Shown here: positions 55,285 through 64,000 of the stretch, in pieces | How positions within the stretch are numbered: position 1 is the stretch's first letter | Layout of the letters: the number at the start of each line of letters is the position of its first letter | Origin: Xanthostigma xanthostigma | Lineage: Eukaryota > Arthropoda > Insecta > Raphidioptera > Raphidiidae | NCBI GenBank assembly: GCA_963575645.1 | Contig: OY754469.1 | Span: 16,882,001 to 16,946,000 of the forward strand | Length of the DNA stretch: 64,000 nucleotides | Direction: 5' to 3' | Program-made: the position numbers and the translations under genes | The notes under the pieces: generated by a model | What the model was told of the DNA's origin: nothing | Database searches by the model: none | Seen by the model: the letters and a program-made list of their open reading frames with translations, nothing else

Positions 55285-55611
55285 TACAGTAGAACCTCTG
55301 TAAGTCGAACTTCAAGGGAGTCGTCAAAAAATTCGAGTTATAAAGTTTTCGATTTAGACTGGATTTTACAAGGAAAGATTCGACTTATAGAGGTTAAGAT
55401 TCATTCTAATTTTCAGTGGCTATGTTCGAGTTATGGAGAGAATATATGTACCGATGTGGCTTGTAGGGACTCACTGATTATTTTGACTTAAAGAGGATTG
55501 AGATTTCGAGTAATGGAGGTTTTGGGGCATGAAGGGAAGGGAACAAAACATTCATTCGAGTTTTGGAGGTTTTTCACTTATTGAGGTTCGACTTAAAGAG
55601 GTTCTACTGTA
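55285..55611. mobile_element. pogo/Tigger-like MITE with TA target duplication
   Basis: Element 55287-55609 begins CAGTAGAACCTCTGTAAGTC and ends CGACTTAAAGAGGTTCTACTG, with TA on each side. TTCGAGTTATGGAG-type words recur inside. The TA target and CAGTAGAACC ends are those of pogo-type (Tc1/mariner superfamily) elements. No transposase. Confidence 0.9.
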
Positions 55612-55619
55612 ATAGAACA

Positions 55620-56750
55620 TTATATCAAACGTCCAGACGTTTCATTAAATGACTTCTGATACAATGGCCGTTTCATGAATGATGAAATATATGTAAAATG
55701 TCTCGACCACTCAGCTGCAAATTATACATTCTTTATGCCGAGTTTTAGAAATATCCAAAATCAACTTCAAAATGGATAAATTTAATTATGTTAAAAATAT
55801 TTTATATATTTTGGCGAAGTTCTAAGGATTAAGGGGCAAAAAATAATCCGTTTACGAGAAGAATAAATATGAAGCGAAACGTTGACCAATAACATTATTA
55901 ACATATTAGCATTCACGATAATGGCGGTTTTATTTAACAGAAACCTTTACCAGATTTTAGTCGGAAAAAAATACCCTATATAAGTTCAGGCATCACTTGA
56001 TAGTGTACCAAGTTTAATCCAAATCGATAAAGAGGTTCTCGTTAGTCGTTGATACAAAACTATAAATAGACAGACAAAAATTCTGAAAACACGTTTCCCT
56101 GTTTAAGGCTGTATATAAAATACTTGCAAGAAATGACATTATTGAAATTAATTATTTAATATTTTGCGTAATAATGTTGATTATTATTGATTTTAATTGC
56201 TTTCATTCTAAAAAAAATGTGCGAAAAAATAAATTTAAATTATATTATTCGAAAGATCTAAGAACAATTTGAAATTACTCAAAAATTTGCACTTTTTTGA
56301 CTCCAAGAGTTTGTATTGTGATAAAAATAGATCTCTAAAAACATTTCAAATCTCTGCAGTGTTTGTATCAAATTCATCTGATTTTATTTACAACAAAAAA
56401 TTTAGGTTGTTGCACACCCTTTACAGATTACAGGTATATAACGGTAAAATTGCAGAATAAAAAAATAAAAAATGATTATATGATAGTAAACCCTTTGAGG
56501 GTTGAAATGGCTATACATGTCTGTGTCGAAGTCCATAAAATATAATGGCTTTGCTGCAAATTGTATAGTGGGAACAGCACCTAATCTACCTCTAAAAGTT
56601 TTTTTTTTCATTTTTACCACCTTCTAATGTTTGATTTTTAATTTGTGACAAAATACCCGGACACTTTGATGCACAAAACTATGAAAAGATTATTTTGATT
56701 GTATTATATTGAAAACTTAAAAATATCGCTAAAATCTAATAATTTTACAA
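55620..56750. other. AT-rich stretch, nothing recognised
   Basis: Open frames near 56269-56620 on both strands have no family; no repeat border was seen. Confidence 0.5.
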
Positions 56751-56760
56751 AAAAAAAAAA

Positions 56761-57418
56761 TTGGTTGTCTGTAAAGTCGGTTTACGGACGATAGTTTTAC
56801 GTGATAACGTATTCCGTAATACATAACCTAAACCTCCCAAAATTTGGTTTCAATCCGCTTATCCTTGGTGTCGGAATGATAAGAAATGTCAAAAGTGACG
56901 TTTGCAACTGTCAAAGTATTATGTTCTAATAATAATTAGTTATTCCAATACTTAACTTAGAAGGCGTTGCATTTCACAAAATACTAATGTCAAAAAATTG
57001 AATTAAACATTAGAAATGCAGCCGTTTTCATGTTAAGACAAGACATACGTTATTTTCTAATTTCCATGTACGGCAAACAAAGACGTCCGACCGCGTCGCG
57101 CCATGCATTAGACAACATTGCATTTATATTTTATACAGCTATTTTTCTATATAAATTTGTATAAAAAAACTGTTTAGGCAAATTCTGTTATACGAAATCT
57201 ATGTAAAATGTTCTCCTCTTTCGTTTAAGACTGGTTTCAAAACGATCTGATTTAAATTGAGCGAGAAATTAGCAAAAAGCACGCACAGGATCAGGCGGAA
57301 CGTTACGCGTTACGCGTTACGAACGTTAGGAACGTTACACTTTTTCGTGCATGCAGCCGGTGTTTTATCAATTTATAAGATTGGTGATTCATCAATTTAT
57401 AAGACGTTATCACGTCAA
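56761..57418 (+). mobile_element. Dispersed repeat G, copy D
   Basis: From TTGGTTGTCTGTAAAGTCGG to AAGACGTTATCACGTCAA. Nearly the same as copy C in the opposite orientation. ACGTGATAACGT near the left and ACGTTATCACGT near the right are inverted. It carries the E-like phrase CTCCCAAAATTTGGTTTCAA near 56834, so G and E share a segment. Confidence 0.9.
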
Positions 57419-57783
57419 AAAAAAAGAACGGCAATTCCCCGGCACTGCCAGGGGATTTGTAAAAATTCAAAATTGAATCAGATGACAGCTATATAAATGC
57501 TGAAAGCTGACCATGGAGGGTTGATTATTGATATCCCGTCACAGTAGAACTTGGTATCACTTACATGCCACATAATTTCAGTGACATTTCACAGAGTCAC
57601 TAGCAGATATTTTTTGGGGGTATGGGGGCAGTAATATGTTTGCATTAAAAAAATACATATTTCTAAGATTGCATTTACCTGTATATTCTACAAATAGTAG
57701 TTTTATATCTGGAATGTATTATTTTATGTAAGAGCGATTATTCACACGAGTCATAAAAACATTACAATCGAGATACATACTAC

Positions 57784-58080
57784 ATTTTTTGCGCATACCT
57801 CCTGTAAAATAGCTGAGTTTCACATCATACTAAGTATATTTGTATCAGATTGATCATATATTTTGGAATTTGTTGTGAACTGTGAACGATGGCAACGCCT
57901 ACTATGTTGCCTCTTTTGCTCATATGGATTTAAATGGCAATTGACAAAGATATTACTATTGGAATTGTAAAATCGATTTACTTTTGTTTTACTTTACGCA
58001 CTAGTGCGAAAAAGGGGTCATTTTACAACCGCTAAGCAGGCATGAAAAGCAGCTATTTTATAGAGGGTCATGCAAAAAAT
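57784..58080. mobile_element. MITE with TTTTTTGCGCATACCTC ends
   Basis: Left TGCGCATACCTCCTGTAAAA then TAGCTGAGTTTCA; right reverse TTTTGCATGACCCTCTATAA then AATAGCTGCTTTTCATGC. Related words occur at 9525, 27400 and 58995. Confidence 0.65.
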
Positions 58081-58548
58081 ATTTTGTACCTTTGAAATTT
58101 GTTGTAATGTATCTATTTTATTTTATAATAATAATTAAATTTGTTAAATCGAAATAGAGTATTTTATAATTATATAAAGTGTACAGGTATATAACAACTT
58201 GCATTGTATAAAAACGTCCACGAACATTGCGTGATACTGTTTCTTTTCAGTACAAAAACAAATTAATGATTTATTTGTTTCACTGACTTATCTATTATTT
58301 TTTTAATTATGTAATATTGATGTGTTATCGCTAGAAGGCTTTCATACAATTGCATGTATTGCAAGAAGTCGTTTTGGAGTCTTCAAGCAATAAACCTAAA
58401 TTCAGTAGTCGTCGTTGGTAAATGTATATGTAAAGTGCAGAACTCCTTTGTCAAAAAAAAAAATATTTTCACAGTTGATAAAAATTTTCAGTCAATTGGG
58501 AGATGGGACACCATGTCAACTTAAAAAATATTGACATTTGACATATTA

Positions 58549-58783
58549 TCTATCCTAATATTATAAAGACCTAAAGTTTGTAAGTTTTAATGTATAGGAG
58601 GTAATCTCCGAAACTACCCATTCGATTCCACCAATATTTAGACTGGACTTTCAAGAAAGTCATAGGCTATGTATTATCACATTAAAATAAAAGCGCTTTT
58701 CGTGTTGACCAATTCTGCAACGTAAGTCGACAAACAAACTGTGGTAATCTACAAATTCGGGCGAAGCCAGGCCGGGCCGCTAG
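58549..58783 (+). mobile_element. Complete 235-bp non-autonomous Helitron
   Basis: TCTATCCTAATATTATAAAG start, GGGCCGCTAG end, A before and T after. TCGGGCGAAGCCAGGCCGGG precedes CTAG and can fold. This is the cleanest copy of the family here. Confidence 0.9.
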
Positions 58784-59490
58784 TACCTAATAAATACAAT
58801 AGAATTTCTGTTAACGCGTGGGATAACGCTGGTAACGACTTGTAATAAAAAAATATATTTGCTTTTAGTTGGCATGTTTACGTTCACATGTAAAAATTAA
58901 CCAAAGCGTGCTTGTCAGTTATCTAGATAATAATTTCTTTTTGATAGATCTTCAGGACAAGAGAACAGTTTTTATTTTGAAAATATTATCGAAACTATAA
59001 TTTTTAGCACATCTCTCTATAAAATAGCTGCTCTCTATATCTTTATACTGTGTACAGTGGTAGTAAAATTACCCATTTCGCACTTGAGCCTAAAGTTAAA
59101 CAAAAGAAATGCTATTTTACCAACTCAATAGTAATTTTCATGTTGGTTGTCATTTACAATCGTATGATCTATAGATATGGCAAAGTAGGCGTAGTTTTTG
59201 TGAACAATCTAAATAGACTCCAATATGGCTGAGACTGAGCTGTCAAATATTCAAATATAATATATACTTATTATGATGCGAGAATCAGATATTTTGCAAA
59301 AAAATGTAGTATGTATCTCCAACGTACTCGTGTGACTCGCCAATCGTTCGTTTTAACAGAATGTCACACCTCGAACATAAAAACTGCATTCATGTTCTAA
59401 ACATATTTATAAACTACTATTATCATGGTATAAAATTTCGAAAAAAATCTTCTTTGTTTTGGGTAGTGGCTTAATTTAAAATTGTACATT
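58784..59490. other. Stretch without supported gene
   Basis: No gene recognised; 58995-59035 shares CTCTATAAAATAGCTGCT with the MITE at 57784. Confidence 0.45.
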
Positions 59491-60135
59491 TTACCATTCC
59501 AATTCCACAAGTGGGGAATGGTTAATTTAGGTCAAAAGTCATTTTTCAAAATGTTGCAATATTTTTTCGTTTTGACATTTCCGGAAACCAAGAAACATAT
59601 TTTTGGAAAAAGTATGTGCGTCTGTTTGTCTGTGATCACGATACAGGATGAGCGGATTGAAACCAAATTTTGGGAGGATGTTTGATATGCAAATACGAAG
59701 AGCATTATTGTTTTTAGGGAACTTCGGTGCATACTGCATACGTAGAAGAGATATTTGCTTTAATGTTGTTTTTTTATATTTGTATAAGAAAGTTTTGTAA
59801 ACATTTATGTTCCGAGCTTTATAGTTTCGGAAATGTTAAGAAAAAAATCAGCTGTCCTTTTGTTCTGTAGATTTGCCAAAAAGAAATTAGCTAGGTAGCT
59901 GACAAGCATGCTTAGGTTCATTTTTGATGACGTAATAACATATTATGTGTTATCTATGCATCATAATATTTAACACTAGCCGTTACCCCTGTCACCGCAC
60001 GCGTTTTATTTTCTTTTTACACGCTTTATATTAACTTCACTTGTAAGTTTGTATGTATGTATGTTTGTTTGTAACCTTAGTTTGGACTACAGCAAGTGGT
60101 CTATTACTGTAGTATAATATGCCAGCACTGTAACT

Positions 60136-60225
60136 ACAGTGGTTAGCCGTGCGGTCTAAGGCACGGGTCTTCGCTGACGTCAACTCTCGGAATCACGGGT
60201 CGTGGGTTCTAATCCCGTCCACGCC
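60136..60225 (+). other. tRNA-like sequence inside element F, copy 2
   Basis: Almost identical to 17570-17659, with the same imperfect A box and B box. The two copies in two contexts show that the tRNA-like part moves with the element. Confidence 0.65.
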
Positions 60226-60341
60226 GAAATTTTTGACAATAAATCGAACTAAAAACTGGAAAATAAATATAGTTTAAAAAAAACTAAAAAACACGCTTTA
60301 TGTCGAACTAAAAAGTAAAAAATATTTTTTTTTAAATAGGT

Positions 60342-60486
60342 AAGCTTAAAACAATAATGAATAAAAAATACTAGTATTATTGTGAAAAAAGCGTGGGGCG
60401 CTCGATGCCCGAAAATGTGAAACAAAGCGCCCCACGCTTTTTTCACAATAATACTAGTATTTTTTATTCATTATTGTTTTAAGCTT
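60342..60486. repeat. Hairpin of the AAGCGTGGGGCGC family, copy 3, inverted loop
   Basis: Arms 60342-60402 and 60426-60486 pair over 61 bp. The 23-nt spacer reads CGATGCCCGAAAATGTGAAA then CAA, the reverse complement (20 of 23) of the spacer in copies 1 and 2. Confidence 0.92.
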
Positions 60487-60759
60487 ATTTTTTTATAATG
60501 TCAAATGTCAATATTTTTGAAGTAGGAATGGTCCCGTCACCCAATTGGCTGGAATTTTAGATGGAATTTTTTATCTCACATTTAAAAATCCTTTGATTAA
60601 ATTAAAATTTCGAGGAAAAAGTATATCATTTATTGTTCAAATAATAACTTTATATTATCAAAATAAAGCCGACTCTGTAACCAACGTTCCGCTGTCTGCT
60701 GATAAGAGTTAAAACGTTACTTTGCTATATAGAAAACAGAATTAAACAAATGCAAATAA

Positions 60760-60900
60760 TGGCACGATTCTGTTACTTCTGTTAACAGCGCTGTTAAATT
60801 TTTGTCTCACTTTAACTGATGTATTGTTAAATTTGTTAGACTAGAAACCAAAAATTAACACTACTGTAAATTCTTACATTGGCTGTACAGAATAGAACCA
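60760..60900. mobile_element. MITE with GATTCTGTTA / TACAGAATAG ends, copy 3
   Basis: Contains GTTAACAGCGCTGTTAAATT, TTGTCTCACTTTAAC and TTACATTGGCTGTACAGAAT, shared with 33092 and 46674. Confidence 0.65.
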
Positions 60901-61719
60901 TAATTTTAACTTTTGTCCGATATTAAAATTAAATTATTAACAAATGAACACTTTGTTAGCAATATTTAAAACTGATTATAGAACAAACAAAGTAGATATG
61001 AATATTAAAAGTATTATATGCAAGTTTTTGGATAAAATTGAACTTTAAAATTGCATTTAAACAAAGTATTGCAAATAAAACACATATATTTGCATGAAAT
61101 TAACATTGCATAAATAAATATCAATATTTATAAAACTAGGGTCGTAATGCCAAGCCCTGTCGACAAAAGTGCATCGCATGGTTTTTGGAAAAAAATAAAA
61201 ATTCCACTCTTTAATACACCTCTTAAACTAGTGCATTTTTTTATTAATTTCAGCATGTGTACCTTGTGCTTTCATAAATATTGTCTAACCGATTCTGTTA
61301 ACGTTTTAATAGAGTAAAATTTGAATTCCCCAAAATGTTTCGATTTTTTTCAGCCCATTTTTTTAAACCTTTAAATACAGTCCTTTTTTGGTAGAATTCA
61401 ATATATTATTAATTAATTTCAAAATTGGCACCAAGTTTCGTGATTCGACAAACGTCAATAGTGTAAGCGTCAAATACTATGTATATACGCACGTATACTA
61501 ATAATAACATTATAATTGAATAATGATATCCAATATTTGATTTGCCATTGTTTTTCGCTTATAATTGTGACATGAATAATTTAAATCAAATATTGTAGGC
61601 ATATTATTATTTTAAAATTCGCCCCGGTAACATAGTTTCAACTGAGAGAAAAACGGCAACAAAACTTCAAATGCAAGTTATTTTTGTGGAACAGAACATT
61701 GCGTATAAAATATTAATTT
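60901..61719. other. AT-rich stretch, nothing recognised
   Basis: No gene or repeat border supported. Confidence 0.5.
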
Positions 61720-62640
61720 CATTCCATACGTGCGTTAGAGATTGTTTATGCTACGAAGTAAGAGAGAGATGGAACGTCTATTCTGAATAGTGCGTATGCA
61801 TGCGTTATCTTTTTTTTTGATAACATTTTAGTTCGCCACCCCGGTTCTACAACAAAAAAACTGTTCAATATATGCCTACATAAATGCACTGTCCCGCCCC
61901 TTTCCCCTTTTTTCGCGTTCCTGCCGTCCCGCATAAAAAAAACCTAAAACCACCCCCTCGCGTTGCGTGTGAAGGCACTGAGTTTCTGTGCGTAGACAGC
62001 GGAGCTTGCTTGCATACGGGGCGAAGGGATCGGACACCCCCTCCATTCGATTGGCTCAAAAAGAAAAAAAAAACAAGTGACTAGAGCTAGCGATAGAATT
62101 CGTCGCTGTATTCTGATCGTGAAGGCGTTTTGACTGTTGCGTTCCCCGCGCGCGTAAATATACTGCGTGAAAACTGAAAAATGCGCATAGCGCGTGAGTG
62201 CGTGAGGGAAGACTGTAGTATTTTATAGTGTAGTCATATACAGACACTATCACTGTACAGTACGGCGTGTTTGTATCTACGCGGAGTCGAGCACACGATA
62301 CTTCAGTTTGAATGTAACGATAGACCGCATTGCATATGTAGACCTCCCTTAGACGATTATGAATATGAACGTGTCATTGTTGCAACTAAAACAACGGACA
62401 ACTGCAACAATTGCATTTCGTTTATCGTTATAGTGTCGTTTTATTATCGTGTGCGTTTTGTTTTTTTGTTTTCTTTTTGCCACATTTGTGTGCAAAATAT
62501 GTCATAGCAAAAGTTACGTGAATGCGATATTTTTTTAACGAACTAAAGACTTTTTTTATTGTGTTATTTTTTTATTGGTTATAATTTTTGGACTGACATT
62601 TTTATAAATTTGCATGTAAGTATAATTAAGTGTTTTTTTA
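61720..62640 (+). promoter_or_regulatory. GC-richer stretch, possible promoter and 5' non-coding exon
   Basis: CpG words are dense here (GCGCGCGTAAATA, GCGCATAGCGCGTGAGTGCG, TACGGCGTGTTTG) and repeat signatures stop. ATTGGCT at 62050 is a CCAAT-type word and TTCAGTTT at 62302 resembles an insect initiator (TCAGT). GTAAGTATAATTAAG at 62616 is a good splice donor. This would fit a first exon of about 300 bp whose gene continues past the right edge. Frames of 60-80 codons inside show no family. All of this is inference from composition and short motifs. Confidence 0.3.
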
Positions 62641-62813
62641 ACGGAAGTTTTTCAGTGATATATTTTTATAAAACTACAGTTTAATTTTGTTTTATATGTA
62701 TATTTTGTGTAATATTATGAGAGTTCATAATATAATGTAAGTTTTGGGTAAAATACGAAACCGTAACAAATGACCTTTGCACCCGTGGTTATCTAATTTA
62801 CAGTCAGTAGTTT

Positions 62814-63068
62814 AATGGATACTGAGTAAGTTTGAAGTAATACTTGGCGAAACTCGTGTTCAGATACATAACTTTTTTATGTCAATTTGTTTAATTCGTA
62901 ATTTAATTAATACCTAGTATAGTTCATAAGTATTGTTAATTACCAATGGATACTGAGTAAGTTTGAAGTAATACTTGGCGAAACTCGTGTTCAGATACAT
63001 AACTTTTTTTATGTCAATTTGTTTAATTCATAATTTAATTAATAGTATAGTTCATAAGTATTGTTAAT
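62814..63068 (+). repeat. Recent tandem duplication, 131-bp period
   Basis: AATGGATACTGAGTAAGTTT begins at 62814 and again at 62945. The two copies are almost identical through GTTCATAAGTATTGTTAAT; the second lacks CCT in AATACCTAGTATAG and has one extra T. Confidence 0.95.
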
Positions 63069-64000
63069 CTTCTAAAAAGTTAGTAAAAACCATTCAAATC
63101 GCACGCAGCAATTATTAATAAATAAACTCTAAACTAGAAAAATTATAACAATTTATGAAATATTGCTGCTTATTTTTTACTTTTTAAAAATATAGGCTTG
63201 CAAAAATGAAATTTGATTCATCTTGACAACTTATTTAGGCCAAACTATTCATAAATTAAATTATTGCTAAATAGGAAGAGAAAAAAATTAGGTGTGGCTT
63301 TGTCTGACTATTTTTTGTACAAGGTACTCTTTCGCGTAGTAATTTACAAAATAGATTAATTCTGCATCCATAGGTATATTAACTGAACTCAAAAGTGGAC
63401 ATTTTAATAATTTGTAAATAATAAAATCGAATCATCGAAGCAAAATATTTCTAGACATATTTTACTAAAATAAAATCAAAATACTAGACAAAATGCAGGT
63501 CTGTTCTAATACTAATTAGTACTATCAACAAATGTGTATTAACTGTTAATAATTATTATTGTTTACGATTTTGGCACATTCTGACAGAAACATTGCTAGG
63601 TATTACATAATATATTATTATTATATTAGGTTGAAGTTGAACTAAGATTATTGATTATAAGGAATATTCGAAAAGATATGTTACAATTTTTAAACAACTG
63701 AATTAAAGTCAATAACGAATATAACTACATAAAAACAGCGAACTTTTGCATTTATTTAGCTACACAAATCCTAGGATATTAATCTGGATTTGATTGATGC
63801 ACCCATGACTCCAATTATCTAAAGGCCAATTGCTTTAACATTTGTCCATCTGATTTCCGAGCAACGTCTACTACATATATTGCAACAAAACATCAGTCAA
63901 TTTAATAATTGGCAATTATTACTATTAATCTGACTTAACGAAACAAATTTAGCTTCTCTTTTTTGCAATTCTTGACAATTCATCTATTAATTAACTATCT
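63069..64000. other. AT-rich stretch to the right edge
   Basis: Nothing recognised. If the 61.7-62.6 kb stretch is a first exon, this would be intron. Confidence 0.4.

Larger units (their letters stand above)
60019..60491 (+). mobile_element. Composite element F, copy 2
   Basis: Same order as copy 1: ACACGCTTTATATTAACTTC, tRNA-like segment, linker, hairpin. The right arm stops just after AAGCTTATTTTTT, so the outer part present in copy 1 is missing. Confidence 0.85.
59491..60558 (+). mobile_element. Dispersed repeat E, copy 4, split by element F
   Basis: E runs from ACCATTCCAATTCCACAAGT to about 60018, and resumes at 60492 (TATAATGTCAAATGTCAATA) to CCCAATTGGCTGGAATTTTA. Copies 1 and 3 are continuous at this point, which shows that 60019-60491 is an insertion. 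Confidence 0.88.

Noticed and set aside
44702-57496. Two similar small proteins starting MSEKLAKSTHRVRRNVTRYA-like (44702-44929 minus and 57257-57496 plus)
   Set aside because: They are the same part of two copies of repeat G; similarity reflects the repeat, and no domain is recognisable.
1-64000. CRISPR arrays, rRNA genes, bacterial operons or telomeric TTAGG arrays
   Set aside because: No regularly spaced short direct repeats, rRNA-like conserved blocks, bacterial gene structure or telomeric arrays were seen.

Overview
This is a eukaryotic, very AT-rich, gene-poor window that looks like insect genomic DNA, most likely from a butterfly or moth. I infer this from dispersed repeats that I remember as common in Lepidoptera: hairpin elements carrying CTTTTTAGTGTGAAGTCGG-type arms, short Helitrons starting TCTATACTAATATTATAAAG and ending CTAG, and repeats with GACGTGATAACGTCTTATAA or CAAATTTTGGGAGGATGTTT. 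No database search was run, so the placement is recognition from memory. I found no intact protein-coding gene. The open frames are short, and the only ones with recognisable protein similarity are decayed transposon remnants: the C-terminal part of a hAT transposase near 49.5 kb and the 3' end of a non-LTR reverse transcriptase near 19.0-19.6 kb.

Layout. 0-9 kb: microsatellites, a long foldback element (3.8-4.6 kb), TIR elements, and a complete non-autonomous Helitron (7832-8580) with another element inside it. 9-21 kb: TIR and hairpin elements, a hAT MITE with a perfect 8-bp target duplication (14.6-15.2 kb), a 109-bp tandem array (16.46-17.1 kb), a tRNA-like plus hairpin composite (17.45-18.08 kb), the LINE remnant, and a second hAT MITE (20.3-20.9 kb). 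21-27 kb: mostly anonymous AT-rich DNA. 27-36 kb: a pair of about 670-bp direct repeats, a Helitron composite that includes a degenerate tRNA-Lys(CTT), and a foldback with another repeat inserted in its loop. 36-49 kb: two GC-richer islands, many TIR and hairpin elements, and two clear nested insertions. 49-61 kb: the hAT remnant, more hairpins, a pogo-like MITE, and a second composite nested in an older repeat. 61.7-62.7 kb: a GC-richer stretch that could be the promoter and first non-coding exon of a gene lying beyond the right edge.

The elements do not form a pathway; the window is a record of layered transposition. Several nestings can be ordered because uninterrupted copies elsewhere in the window give the empty site. 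The most interesting signal is a set of hairpin elements at 33.7, 39.5, 52.1 and 53.9 kb. They have unrelated arms but share a module that reads like a small hammerhead-ribozyme core: CTGANGA, a short stem II, GAAA, a palindromic stem III ending in a UH triplet, and a short stem I. A second is a hairpin family in which one copy has its 23-nt loop inverted relative to the flanks.
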